The notes under the pieces: generated by a model
Databases searched by the model: none
What the model was told of the DNA's origin: nothing
What the model saw: only the letters and a program-made list of their open reading frames with translations
Part shown: one piece after another, positions 8,161 through 15,978 of the stretch
Layout of the letters: each line of letters begins with the position of its first letter
Position numbering within the stretch: the first letter of the stretch is position 1
Position numbers and translations under genes: made by a program
Source of the DNA: Trueperaceae bacterium
GTDB lineage: Bacteria > Deinococcota > Deinococci > Deinococcales > Trueperaceae
Direction of reading: 5' to 3'
Assembly (NCBI GenBank): GCA_007130355.1
Contig: SLSQ01000200.1
Coordinates: 1-31,476, forward strand
DNA: 31,476 bases

Positions 8161-9954
8161 ATGGATCCGAGCGCCGCCCCGCCGCTCCGTCGCCTCTGGC
8201 GCTACGCCGGTCGCTACCGACCCCGCATCCTCCTCGCCGCCGCCTTCAGCGTCCTCAACAAGCTGTTCGACCTGGCGCCGCCGTTCCTGATCGGGGTCGC
8301 GGTCGACAGCGTCGTCGGGGGCGACGGCTCCTTCCTCGGCCGCTGGCTCGGCCTCGACGCGGTCGGGCAGCTCTGGCTGCTGGCGGCCACCACCTTCCTG
8401 GTGTGGGGGCTCGAATCGGTCACCGAGTACCTGTTCCAGGTGCAGTGGCGGACGTTGGCCCAGTCGCTCGAGCACGACCTGCGCACCGAGGCGTACGACC
8501 ACGTCCAGCGGCTCGACATGGCGTTCTTCGAGGAGCGCTCGTCGGGCGAGCTGATGAGCGTCCTGAACGACGACGTGAACCAGCTCGAGCGCTTTCTGGA
8601 CGTCGGTGCGAACGAGGTCCTGCAGCTGGTCACCACCGTCGCCGCGCTCGGCGTCTTCTTCTTCATCGCCGCACCGGGCGTCGCCTGGCTGGCGTTCCTC
8701 CCGATCCCCGCCATCCTCTACGGCTCGCTCCGTTTCCAGACGCTGATGGCCCCGCGCTACGCCCGCGTGCGCGAGGAGGTCGGCCGCATCAACAGCGATC
8801 TCGCGAACGACCTGGGCGGCATCGCCACGATCAAGAGCTTCACCGCCGAGGACCGCGAGGCGCGCCGCATCTCCGCTGCGAGCCACCGCTACCTGGAGGC
8901 GAACCGGCACGCGATCCGATTGAGCTCCGCCTTCGTGCCGCTGATCCGCATGGCGATCGTGCTCGGCTTCATGGCGACGCTCGTCTGGGGCGGGCAGCTC
9001 GCGCTCGAGGGCGCGATCTCGGTCGGCATCTTCAGCACGCTCGTGTTCATGACCCAGCGGCTGCTCTGGCCGCTGACGCGGCTGGGACAGACGTTCGACC
9101 TATACCAGCGCGCGATGGCCTCCACGCGCCGCATCTTCCGCCTCCTCGACGCCGAGCCCGAGATGCGCGACGGGCCCGTCGCCCTCCCGAGCGGCCGGGT
9201 CCGGGGCGAGCTCGCGCTGCACGGCGTGCGCTTCGCCTACTCGACCTCCGGCCCGGTCCTGCACGACCTCGACCTGACCTTCGCGGCCGGCCGCACCACG
9301 GCGATCGTGGGGTCGACGGGGGCCGGGAAGTCGACGCTGGTCAAGCTGCTGCTCCGCTTCCACGACCCGACCGAGGGGAGCGTGACCCTCGACGGGCACG
9401 ACCTTCGGACGCTGAAGCGCCACGAGCTGCGCGGGGCGATCGGACTCGTGAGCCAGGACGTGTACCTGTTCCACGGGACGGTGCGCGACAACCTGAAGGT
9501 GGGGCGCGAGGACGCGACCGACGAGGAGCTGCGCCGCGCCGCGGCGGCGGCCGAGGCGCTCGAGTTCGTCGAGGCCCTTCCCGATGGCTTCGACACCGTG
9601 GTCGGCGAACGGGGCCAGCGGCTCTCGGGCGGACAGCGCCAACGGCTCTCGATCGCACGGGCGCTGGTCAAGGATCCGCCGATCGTGATCCTGGACGAAG
9701 CGACCAGCGCGGTCGACAACGAGACGGAGGCCGCGATCCAACGGTCGCTCGACCGGATCACCGCCGGGCGGACCACGATCGTCATCGCCCACCGGCTCTC
9801 GACCATTCGCAACGCCGACGTGGTGCACGTGCTCGAGCACGGACGACGGGTCGAGACGGGACGGCACGAGGAGCTGCTCGAACGGGACGGGATCTACGCC
9901 GGCCTCTGGCGCGTGCAGACCGGCGAGCGCCCCGCGGCGGGTGCCGTATCCTGA
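8161..9954 (+). CDS. ABC transporter, fused permease/ATPase (MsbA/LmrA-type half-exporter)
   Basis: A 597-residue half-transporter: an N-terminal six-helix exporter domain (about residues 1-340) followed by an ATP-binding domain. The ATPase has Walker A GSTGAGKS (384-391), Q-loop SQDVYLFHGTVRDN, signature LSGGQ (488-492), Walker B IVILDE (508-513) and the H-loop histidine His544. All are canonical, so an active homodimer is likely; no second half-transporter is nearby. The TM domain has FFEERSSGELMSVLNDDVNQLE, typical of the MsbA/multidrug-lipid exporter group. Substrate is unknown. The ATG at 8161 has TACGCT 7 nt upstream. The stop codon overlaps the -10 of csaA. Confidence 0.94.
   Translation: MDPSAAPPLRRLWRYAGRYRPRILLAAAFSVLNKLFDLAPPFLIGVAVDSVVGGDGSFLGRWLGLDAVGQLWLLAATTFLVWGLESVTEYLFQVQWRTLAQSLEHDLRTEAYDHVQRLDMAFFEERSSGELMSVLNDDVNQLERFLDVGANEVLQLVTTVAALGVFFFIAAPGVAWLAFLPIPAILYGSLRFQTLMAPRYARVREEVGRINSDLANDLGGIATIKSFTAEDREARRISAASHRYLEANRHAIRLSSAFVPLIRMAIVLGFMATLVWGGQLALEGAISVGIFSTLVFMTQRLLWPLTRLGQTFDLYQRAMASTRRIFRLLDAEPEMRDGPVALPSGRVRGELALHGVRFAYSTSGPVLHDLDLTFAAGRTTAIVGSTGAGKSTLVKLLLRFHDPTEGSVTLDGHDLRTLKRHELRGAIGLVSQDVYLFHGTVRDNLKVGREDATDEELRRAAAAAEALEFVEALPDGFDTVVGERGQRLSGGQRQRLSIARALVKDPPIVILDEATSAVDNETEAAIQRSLDRITAGRTTIVIAHRLSTIRNADVVHVLEHGRRVETGRHEELLERDGIYAGLWRVQTGERPAAGAVS
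9947..9952 (+). promoter_or_regulatory. Leaderless -10 (TATCCT) of csaA, overlapping the ABC stop codon
   Basis: TATCCT ends 6 nt before the csaA ATG at 9959. Its last T is the first base of the ABC gene's TGA (9952-9954), so csaA can be transcribed alone although it looks like an operon distal gene. Confidence 0.6.
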
Positions 9955-9958
9955 CCGC

Positions 9959-10318
9959 ATGGGAAGCCCTGACGTCCCCCCGCCCGCCGATCCGGTCGAT
10001 CCGGACACGTTCTTCGCCGCCGACCTGCGCGCCGGGACGGTCGTCCGCGTCGAGCCGTTCCCCGAGGCCCGCACCCCCGCCTGGAAGCTGACGGTCGACC
10101 TCGGTCCGTTGGGGACGCGCGCCTCGAGCGCGCGTCTCACCGACCTCTACGCGGCGCAGGACCTGCTCGGGAAGCAGGTCGTCGCGCTCGTCAACGTGCC
10201 GCCCCGTCGGATCGGCCCGTTCGTCTCCGAATGCCTCGTGACGGGTTTCGATGGGGACGGCGGCGTCGTGGTGGCGACGGTCGAACGTCCCGTGCCGAAC
10301 GGCGCGCGCCTCTACTGA
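9959..10318 (+). CDS. csaA: CsaA-like tRNA-binding-domain chaperone
   Basis: A 119-residue stand-alone tRNA-binding (OB-fold) domain of the CsaA family. Bacillus CsaA is a dimeric chaperone implicated in Sec-dependent export, and the fold also occurs fused to MetRS and PheRS. Nearly the whole length matches the family: DTFFAADLRAGTVVRVEPFPEARTPAWKL, SSARLTDLY, GKQVVALVNVPPRRIGPF and the terminal VPNGARLY. The ATG at 9959 is preferred over the GTG at 9941, because TATCCT fits 6 nt before the ATG and CsaA homologues begin close to this point. The gene starts 4 nt after the ABC stop codon. Whether it binds tRNA or unfolded proteins here is not shown by sequence. Confidence 0.88.
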   Translation: MGSPDVPPPADPVDPDTFFAADLRAGTVVRVEPFPEARTPAWKLTVDLGPLGTRASSARLTDLYAAQDLLGKQVVALVNVPPRRIGPFVSECLVTGFDGDGGVVVATVERPVPNGARLY

Positions 10319-10378
10319 CGGCCGCCGACGTCGGCACGGCGCGTGACGCGCACGGCCGCGTCCACATCGTTCCCGACC

Positions 10379-10384
10379 TATCCT
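10379..10384 (+). promoter_or_regulatory. -10 (TATCCT) of MBL hydrolase gene, leadered
   Basis: TATCCT about 46 nt before the start codon; no convincing -35. The predicted leader carries the hairpin at 10392-10411 and a strong ribosome site. Confidence 0.5.
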
Positions 10385-10391
10385 GCATCCG

Positions 10392-10411
10392 GCCTCCGCC
10401 CGTGCGGAGGC
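10392..10411 (+). promoter_or_regulatory. 5'-leader hairpin just upstream of the MBL gene ribosome site
   Basis: A perfect 8-bp stem GCCTCCGC/GCGGAGGC with loop CCGT. It starts within about 10 nt of the predicted transcription start and ends 4 nt before the GGAGGGAG ribosome site (10416-10423). It could stabilise the 5' end or affect initiation. Confidence 0.4.
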
Positions 10412-10430
10412 GTCCGGAGGGAGAGCCACG

Positions 10431-11180
10431 ATGCCGACCGCGCACCTGCTCGGAACCGGTGCGGTGACGAGCGACCCCCACCGCACCACCACCATGATCG
10501 CCCTCGACGCCGGCCGCGAGCCGTTGCTGATCGACTGCGGGGGCGATCCGCTGCCGCGCCTCGAGGCGGCGGGGCTCGATCCGCTCCGGCTCGGAGCGCT
10601 GGTCGTCACGCACGAACACGCCGACCACGTCGCCGGATTCCCGTTGCTGCTCGAACGCCTCTGGCTCCTGGGCCGGCGCGAACCGTTGCCCGTGTACGCC
10701 ATCGCGCCGACGCTGGCGCAGCTGCACCGCACGCACGACGCCTTCGACGTGACGAACTTCGACGGCTACCCGGGCTGGACCGCGCACGAGATCCCGTACG
10801 CCGCCGGCGCCCCGGCGTTCGAACGGTTCGGCTGGCGTGCGACCGCGGCGCCGGGCCGGCACGCGGTTCCGGTGGTCGGCCTCCGTTTCGAGGACCTGGA
10901 CAGCGGGCGCGTCTGCACGTACAGCTCCGACACCGCTCCGGAGCCGGCGATCGCGGAGTTGGCGCGTGGCGCGGATCTGTTGCTGCACGAAGCGACCGGC
11001 GAGGGCCCGATGCACACGAGCGCCGCGCAGGCGGCACGGATCGGACGCGACGCCGGTGCGGGACGGACGGTGCTCGTGCACCTGCCGCGCGCGGCGGCGT
11101 TCGCCCCCGACCTGGAAGCGGCGCGCGCGATCGACCCGCACGTCGAGGCGGGCGAGGAGGGCGGCGCCTACCCGTTCTGA
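10431..11180 (+). CDS. MBL-fold metal-dependent hydrolase (RNase Z-like)
   Basis: A 249-residue metallo-beta-lactamase-fold hydrolase. The N terminus LLGTGAVTSDPHRTTTMIAL resembles the LGTG...P.R start of RNase Z/arylsulfatase-type members, followed by LLIDCGGD and the metal motif THEHADH (His61, His63, Asp65, His66). A later Asp ligand is in YSSDTAPEP, and His ligands are likely in LLHEATGEG and VLVHL. The length is shorter than classical RNase Z (~300) and the exosite arm is not evident, so true tRNA 3' processing is unproven; phosphodiesterase or another esterase activity is equally possible. GGAGGGAG lies 7 nt before the ATG. Its 3' end overlaps the convergent DUF2807 gene by 13 bp. Confidence 0.88.
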   Translation: MPTAHLLGTGAVTSDPHRTTTMIALDAGREPLLIDCGGDPLPRLEAAGLDPLRLGALVVTHEHADHVAGFPLLLERLWLLGRREPLPVYAIAPTLAQLHRTHDAFDVTNFDGYPGWTAHEIPYAAGAPAFERFGWRATAAPGRHAVPVVGLRFEDLDSGRVCTYSSDTAPEPAIAELARGADLLLHEATGEGPMHTSAAQAARIGRDAGAGRTVLVHLPRAAAFAPDLEAARAIDPHVEAGEEGGAYPF

Positions 11181-11842
11181 GCGGCGCCGTTCCGGCGGCG
11201 GACGCCACCGCCGCCGGACACCCGCTGGTCGACGGTCGGATCCCCCTCGTACTCGACGTGCCCGTACCCGGTGATCCGGACCTCGAGGCGGTCCCGGACG
11301 CGGGTCCGCACCTCCGCGTGGCCCGACACTCGGATCTCGGCCTCCTTCGCCTCGAGCTCGGAGAGGTCCACCTCGGCCGACCCGGACACGCGCACCTCGG
11401 CGACCGAGCACCGGCCGGCCGCCCGGAGCTCGGCCCGTCCGGCGACGTCGACCACGAAGCGGTCGACCTCGAGGTCGAGGAGCGATCCGTCGGCGAGGCC
11501 GGCGACGCGCACCTCGAGCGACGGTCCGCGCACGCCGAGTACGTCGAGCCGGGCGCGTCCCGCGACCTCGATCCGTTCGAGGTCCGGCACCGTCAGCTCC
11601 CAACGCAGCGGCCGGTTGCCGAGCATCGCGAATCCGCTCGACAGCCACTCGACCACGTCCCGCCCCAGGCCCAGCTCGAGACGGCCGTTCCGCGTCTCGG
11701 CCCAGGCCCGATCGACCAGATCGGCCTCGCCCGAGACCTGCACGCGGAACTCCGCGCCCTCCCGGATCACGAGGTCCCCGTACACCTTCAGCGCCACCGA
11801 CCGGGCGGCGCGCGGTTCGAACGTGCGGCTCGCTTCGCGCAT
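11168..11842 (-). CDS. DUF2807 (head GIN domain) beta-solenoid protein
   Basis: A 224-residue protein of the DUF2807 or putative auto-transporter adhesin head (GIN) family. From about residue 20 to 210 it has short repeated beta strands with glycine turns (VAGRARLDV, VAGLADGSLLDL, VAGRAELRAAG, VSGSAEVDLSEL, VSGHAEVRT), the pattern of a right-handed beta-helix. Family members are often secreted or lipid-anchored, but this one starts MREASRTFEPRAARSV with no signal peptide or lipobox, so it seems cytoplasmic unless exported another way. Function is unknown. AGGAGG sits 5 nt before the ATG, and TACCCT at 11863-11868 gives a short leader of about 13-14 nt. It overlaps the MBL gene tail-to-tail by 13 bp. 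Confidence 0.85.
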   Translation of the reverse strand: MREASRTFEPRAARSVALKVYGDLVIREGAEFRVQVSGEADLVDRAWAETRNGRLELGLGRDVVEWLSSGFAMLGNRPLRWELTVPDLERIEVAGRARLDVLGVRGPSLEVRVAGLADGSLLDLEVDRFVVDVAGRAELRAAGRCSVAEVRVSGSAEVDLSELEAKEAEIRVSGHAEVRTRVRDRLEVRITGYGHVEYEGDPTVDQRVSGGGGVRRRNGAAQNG

Positions 11843-11862
11843 CGGAACCTCCTCTGGCGCTC

Positions 11863-11868
11863 AGGGTA
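11863..11868 (-). promoter_or_regulatory. -10 (TACCCT) of DUF2807 gene
   Basis: TACCCT lies 20 nt before the ATG at 11842, with AGGAGG between them. This is a leadered version of the same -10 element. Confidence 0.55.
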
Positions 11869-11951
11869 GCGCCGCCGGACGCCGGGACGCCTCGTCCGAA
11901 CGGACGAGGTCCCGGACGCGGCTCGGCGACCGGACGGACGTGCCGCCCGCC

Positions 11952-13859
11952 TCACTCCAGGTAGGTGTACCCGACCAGTTCGTGCTCGTACAGTTCGCGC
12001 AGTTCGGCCTCGTCCGCCTCGTCGAGGGCGACGCCGTGGGCCTTGGCCTCGGTGATCTCCTGGTCGAGCCACTCGAGGAGGACGTCGGTGCGGTAGCCGA
12101 CGTTCTCGATCACGCGGCGCGCCTTCTGCCCGCCGACGAAGCGCTCGATGCCGATCTCGCCGTCGGGGCCGATACGGACGTGCGCCTCGTGCACCCGACC
12201 GAACAGGTTGTGGGCGTTGGCGAGCACGTCCTGGTAGGCGCCGGTGAGGAAGATCCCGAGCAGGTACGGCTCCCCCTCGCGGAGGTCGTGCACCGGCAGG
12301 GTGCGGGCGACGTCGCGCAGGTCGGTGAACTTGGCGATCGTGCCGTCGCTGTCGCAGCTGATGTCGGCGAGGGTGGCGCGCCGCGTGGGACGCTCGGTCA
12401 GCCGGTGCAACGGCGCGATCGGGAACAGCTGGCCGACGGCCCAGTGGTCGGGCGCCGCCTGGAACAGGCTGAAGTTGGCGACGTAGGTGTCGGCCAGCCA
12501 GCGATCGAGGTCCTCGAGCTCCTCGGGTACGTAGTCGAGGTCGCGCGTCACCTTACGGACGCGCATCAGGATCCGGTTGTAGGTGCGTTCGACGTGGGCC
12601 CGCTCGACCAGGCTCAGGTAGCCGAGGTCGAACAGCTGGTGCATCGTGTCCTTGTTCGAGACCGCCTCGTAGTACACCTGCCGGTAGTTCTTGACGGTGA
12701 CGTTCCGGAGCAGCTCCTCCATGTCCCCCACCAGCGCGTTCGGTTCGTCGGGGAGGGGCGGCAGCGGCACCGGGTCGCGGGTCCGTCCGATCGCGTCGAC
12801 CACCGGCACGACCGCCACCGCATGGTGGGCCGTGAGCGCCCGGCCCGACTCGGTGACCAGGACCGGGTGCGGAGCCTCCGCCTCGTCGCACGCCTCGAGC
12901 ACGGTCCACACCAACGTCTCGGCGTAGGTCCGCAGGCCGTAGTTCGCCGACGCCGCGAAGGTCGTCTTGGAGCCGTCGTAGTCGACGGCGAGACCGCCCC
13001 CCAGGTTCAGGTACTCCGGCACCGCGCCCAACTCGCACAGCTCGACGTACGTCTGCGCCGCCTCGCGCACCGCGACGCGGATCTTGCGGATGTCGGTGAT
13101 CTGGCTGCCGACGTGCGCGTGCAGCATCTTCAGGCACGAGGAGCGTCCCTCGGCCTCGAGCCGCTCGGCGACGGCGAGGAGCTCGCCGCTGGTGAGCCCG
13201 AACTTGGCGTCGTCGCCGCCCGAGCTCTCCCAGGCGCCGCTGCCGCGGGCGTGGATCTTGTAGCGCAGGCCGATCGCCGGCTCGACCCCGAGCTCGTCGG
13301 CGATCCGCAGCACCCGGTCCAACTCGCCGAACTTCTCGAGCGTGATCGTGACGTTCTTGCCGAGCTTGCGCCCCCAGAGCGCCAGGCGGACGAAGTCGTC
13401 GTCCTTGAAACCGTTGCACTGGATCAGCGCCTCGGGGTGGGTGTCCTGGACCAGGATCAACGCCAGCTCGGCCTTGCTGCCCGCCTCGAGCCCGGTACGC
13501 CAGGCGGCGCCGGCCTCGGCGAGCGTCTCGACCACCACGCGGCGTTGGTTCACCTTGATCGGGTAGACGCCCTGGTAGCGGCCACGGTAGCCGGCCTCGG
13601 CCATCGCGGACTCGAACGCTCCGTTCACCCGCGCCAACCGGTCCTCGAGGATCTGCGGGAAGCGGAGGATCATCGGCAGGCTGCGGCCGGTCCCCTCGAG
13701 CCGACGGACGATCTTCGGGAGCGAGGCGTGGGCGTCGCCGACCCGGACCTGCAGGTCGCCATCGTCGCCGACCTCGAAGTACCCTGCGGCCCAGGCCCCG
13801 ACGCCGTAGAGCGCGTCGGCGTCGGCGGCGGAGAACGAAGAGGGAGCGTTCGGCGGCAT
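11952..13859 (-). CDS. speA: Biosynthetic arginine decarboxylase
   Basis: PLP-dependent enzyme converting arginine to agmatine and CO2, the first step of putrescine synthesis here. At 635 residues it matches the SpeA family (~630-660). Key sites are the Schiff-base lysine Lys102 in YPIKVNQ, the glycine-rich LNLGGGLAVDYDGS and HAHVGSQI of the alanine-racemase-like barrel, and the catalytic cysteine Cys502 in ISCDSDG within the SLFQ...PDHWAVGQLFPI...HRL block. The ATG at 13859 begins MPPNAPSSFSAADADALYGV, where the family normally starts; a further 34 open codons upstream look like leader. A -10-like TACGGT at 13960-13965 would give a leader of about 95 nt. It is divergent from aguA-aguB, which carry out the next two steps. 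Confidence 0.95.
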   Translation of the reverse strand: MPPNAPSSFSAADADALYGVGAWAAGYFEVGDDGDLQVRVGDAHASLPKIVRRLEGTGRSLPMILRFPQILEDRLARVNGAFESAMAEAGYRGRYQGVYPIKVNQRRVVVETLAEAGAAWRTGLEAGSKAELALILVQDTHPEALIQCNGFKDDDFVRLALWGRKLGKNVTITLEKFGELDRVLRIADELGVEPAIGLRYKIHARGSGAWESSGGDDAKFGLTSGELLAVAERLEAEGRSSCLKMLHAHVGSQITDIRKIRVAVREAAQTYVELCELGAVPEYLNLGGGLAVDYDGSKTTFAASANYGLRTYAETLVWTVLEACDEAEAPHPVLVTESGRALTAHHAVAVVPVVDAIGRTRDPVPLPPLPDEPNALVGDMEELLRNVTVKNYRQVYYEAVSNKDTMHQLFDLGYLSLVERAHVERTYNRILMRVRKVTRDLDYVPEELEDLDRWLADTYVANFSLFQAAPDHWAVGQLFPIAPLHRLTERPTRRATLADISCDSDGTIAKFTDLRDVARTLPVHDLREGEPYLLGIFLTGAYQDVLANAHNLFGRVHEAHVRIGPDGEIGIERFVGGQKARRVIENVGYRTDVLLEWLDQEITEAKAHGVALDEADEAELRELYEHELVGYTYLE

Positions 13860-13959
13860 GCTCAATCCGGACCTCGCAGGTACGGCCGCGCGCGGGCGTC
13901 GGCCGTGGGCGTCCGCCGCTCGGCCCCGCCAGGACGGGACGCGGAGGTGGCGGCGCGTC

Positions 13960-13965
13960 ACCGTA
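13960..13965 (-). promoter_or_regulatory. -10 (TACGGT) of speA
   Basis: The hexamer TACGGT is about 100 nt before the speA ATG. Its expected -35 zone (about 13983-13988) overlaps that of the divergent aguA promoter. Confidence 0.45.
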
Positions 13966-14001
13966 GCACGCCGTGCCGCAGGCTCCCGTCGGCCGCTCTG
14001 C

Positions 14002-14007
14002 TAGCAT
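14002..14007 (+). promoter_or_regulatory. -10 (TAGCAT) of aguA
   Basis: TAGCAT lies 24 nt before the aguA GTG, leaving a short leader that contains GAGGTG as a ribosome site. The -35 zone overlaps that of speA. Confidence 0.5.
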
Positions 14008-14031
14008 GCTCGGACGATCCGAGGTGCCTCC

Positions 14032-15090
14032 GTGACCGAACCGAACCCCACCCCGCGCGCCCTCGGCTTCCGCATGCCGGCCGAGCGTCTCCCCCACGCC
14101 GCGATCTGGACCGGATGGCCGGAGGACGACGCCCTCTGGGAGGGACGGCTCGAGCCGGTCCGCCGCGAGTTCGCCCGGTTCGTGGCGATCCTGACCCGCT
14201 TCGAACCGGTGCGCCTGATCGTCGCCTCGGACGAAGCGGAGACGGACGCGCGCCGGCGCCTCGCGGCCGCCGAGGCCCGTGCGGACGCGCTGCGCTTCGT
14301 GCGGCTCCCGTACGACGACGTCTGGCTGCGCGACAGCGGTCCGCTCTTCCTGCTCGGGACGGACGGGCGCCTGGCGGTCGCCGACTGGCGGTTCGACGGT
14401 TGGGGCGGGAAGTACGCGGCGGAGCAGGACGACCGCCTGCCGGAACGGATCGCCGACCTGCTCGGCGTGCGACGCTTTCGCAGCGAGATCGTGCTCGAGG
14501 GCGGAGCGATCGAGATCGGCGACGACGGGACCGTCCTGACCACGCGCAGCTGCCTGCTCGACGGCGTCCGCAACCCGGGGTTCACGGAGCGCGACTACGA
14601 GGAGGCGCTACGCGAGCGCGCCGGGGCGACGCGCGTCGTCTGGCTCGAGGGCGGACTCGTCGACGACCACACCGACGGCCACGTCGACACGGTGGCCCGC
14701 TTCGCCGGACCGGACACGATCGTCTGCGTCGTGGCCGACCCGGACGACGCGGAGAACCGGGACGCGCTCGACGCGAACCTCGAGCGGCTGCGGGCGCTGC
14801 GCCGGGCCGACGGCGAGCCGTACCGGATCGTGACGCTGCCGCTCCCGGACGACCGATCGCGCATCGGCGGCGTCCGGCCGGCCCGAAGCTACGCCAACTT
14901 CTGTCTCGTCGACGGCGGCGTGATCGTGCCCACCTACCACGACCCCCGCGACGCCGCGGCGCTCGCCGCGCTGCGGAGCGCCTTCCCCGAGCGGGAGGTG
15001 GTCGGCCTGCCGGCCGCCGAGCTGGTGACCGGCGGCGGCGCCTTCCACTGCGTGACCCAGCACCAGCCCGAAGGAGGGATCCCCTCGTGA
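14032..15090 (+). CDS. aguA: Agmatine deiminase
   Basis: Converts agmatine to N-carbamoylputrescine and ammonia. The 352-residue guanidino-modifying (pentein-fold) enzyme shows the family signatures: RMPAERLPHAAIWTGWPED at the N terminus, YDDVWLRDSGP, WRFDGWGGKYA, LEGGAIEIGDDGTVLTTRSCLL, EGGLVDDHTDGHVD, and the nucleophile Cys340 in GGGAFHCVTQ near the C terminus. GTG at 14032 is used as the start: GAGGTG is a few nt upstream and the conserved region begins soon after. The stop codon overlaps the aguB start (GTGA, 15087-15090), so the two enzymes of consecutive steps are translationally coupled. Confidence 0.95.
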   Translation: MTEPNPTPRALGFRMPAERLPHAAIWTGWPEDDALWEGRLEPVRREFARFVAILTRFEPVRLIVASDEAETDARRRLAAAEARADALRFVRLPYDDVWLRDSGPLFLLGTDGRLAVADWRFDGWGGKYAAEQDDRLPERIADLLGVRRFRSEIVLEGGAIEIGDDGTVLTTRSCLLDGVRNPGFTERDYEEALRERAGATRVVWLEGGLVDDHTDGHVDTVARFAGPDTIVCVVADPDDAENRDALDANLERLRALRRADGEPYRIVTLPLPDDRSRIGGVRPARSYANFCLVDGGVIVPTYHDPRDAAALAALRSAFPEREVVGLPAAELVTGGGAFHCVTQHQPEGGIPS

Positions 15091-15959
15091 ACGACGACCG
15101 CCGCGTGCGCCTCGCCGTGGTGCAGATGCCGTGCACCGACGATCTCGAAGCGAACCTGGCCCGCGCCGAGGGCTGGGTGCGCCGCGCCGCCGCCGAGGGC
15201 GCCCAGGTGGTGCTCCTGCAGGAGCTGTTCGAGAACCTCTACTTCCCCCAGCTCGAACGGGAGGAGCTGTTCGCCCTGGCGCACGAGCGTGACGGCCACC
15301 CGTTCGTCGACCGGTTCGCGGCGCTCGCCGCCGAGCTGGGCGTGGTGCTCCCGGTCAGCTTCTTCGAGCGGGCGAACCAGGCGCACTTCAACAGCCTGGC
15401 GATGGTCGACGCCGACGGTTCGGTCCTCGGCGTCTACCGCAAGAGCCACATCCCCGACGGGCCCGGGTACGAGGAGAAGTACTACTTCGCACCGGGCGAC
15501 ACCGGCTTCCGGACCTGGACCACCCGCTACGGTCGGATCGGGGTCGGGATCTGCTGGGATCAGTGGTTCCCCGAGGCGGCCCGGGCGATGGCGCTCCAGG
15601 GCGCGGACCTGCTCCTCTACCCCACCGCGATCGGCAGCGAACCGGACGAAGCGGGCGGACTGGACACGCGCGACATGTGGCGCCGCGCCATGGTCGGGCA
15701 TGCGGCCGCGAACTGCACCTACCTGGCGGCGGCGAACCGGATCGGCACCGAGGGCGAAGCGACGTTCTACGGCAGCTCGTTCGTCGCGGGTCCGGACGGG
15801 GCTCTGCTGGCCGAGGCGGACCGGACCACGGAGGGCGTGATCCACGCGGACCTCGATCTCGCCTGGGCCCGCTCGTTCCGGGCCGGCTTCGGCTTCTTCC
15901 GCGACCGCCGGCCCGACCTGTACGGGTCGCTGGCGACGCTCGACGGCCGCGGCCGCTGA
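15087..15959 (+). CDS. aguB: N-carbamoylputrescine amidase
   Basis: Nitrilase-superfamily amidohydrolase converting N-carbamoylputrescine to putrescine, CO2 and ammonia. At 290 residues it fits the family (~290-300). The Glu-Lys-Cys triad is visible: Glu46 in LLQELFENLYF, Lys119 in YRKSHIPDGPGYEEKYYF, and Cys156 in GICWDQWFPE. The segments EKYYFAPGDTGF and WRRAMVGHAAANCTYLAAANRIG support carbamoylputrescine rather than generic nitrilase specificity. It starts with GTG overlapping the aguA stop, with GGAGGG upstream inside aguA. With speA it completes arginine to putrescine. It ends 19 bp from the convergent gldC-like gene. Confidence 0.95.
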   Translation: MNDDRRVRLAVVQMPCTDDLEANLARAEGWVRRAAAEGAQVVLLQELFENLYFPQLEREELFALAHERDGHPFVDRFAALAAELGVVLPVSFFERANQAHFNSLAMVDADGSVLGVYRKSHIPDGPGYEEKYYFAPGDTGFRTWTTRYGRIGVGICWDQWFPEAARAMALQGADLLLYPTAIGSEPDEAGGLDTRDMWRRAMVGHAAANCTYLAAANRIGTEGEATFYGSSFVAGPDGALLAEADRTTEGVIHADLDLAWARSFRAGFGFFRDRRPDLYGSLATLDGRGR

Positions 15960-15978
15960 CCTTGGCGTCGCGGGCGGT

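Noticed and set aside
8065..8910. Open extension in front of the flavin reductase
   Set aside because: Antisense to the ABC exporter; the fold starts at 8064 with TACCTT 7 nt upstream.
11271..15086. Long open extension in front of aguB
   Set aside because: Antisense to speA and overlapping aguA. The nitrilase fold begins at the GTG at 15087, which overlaps the aguA stop.
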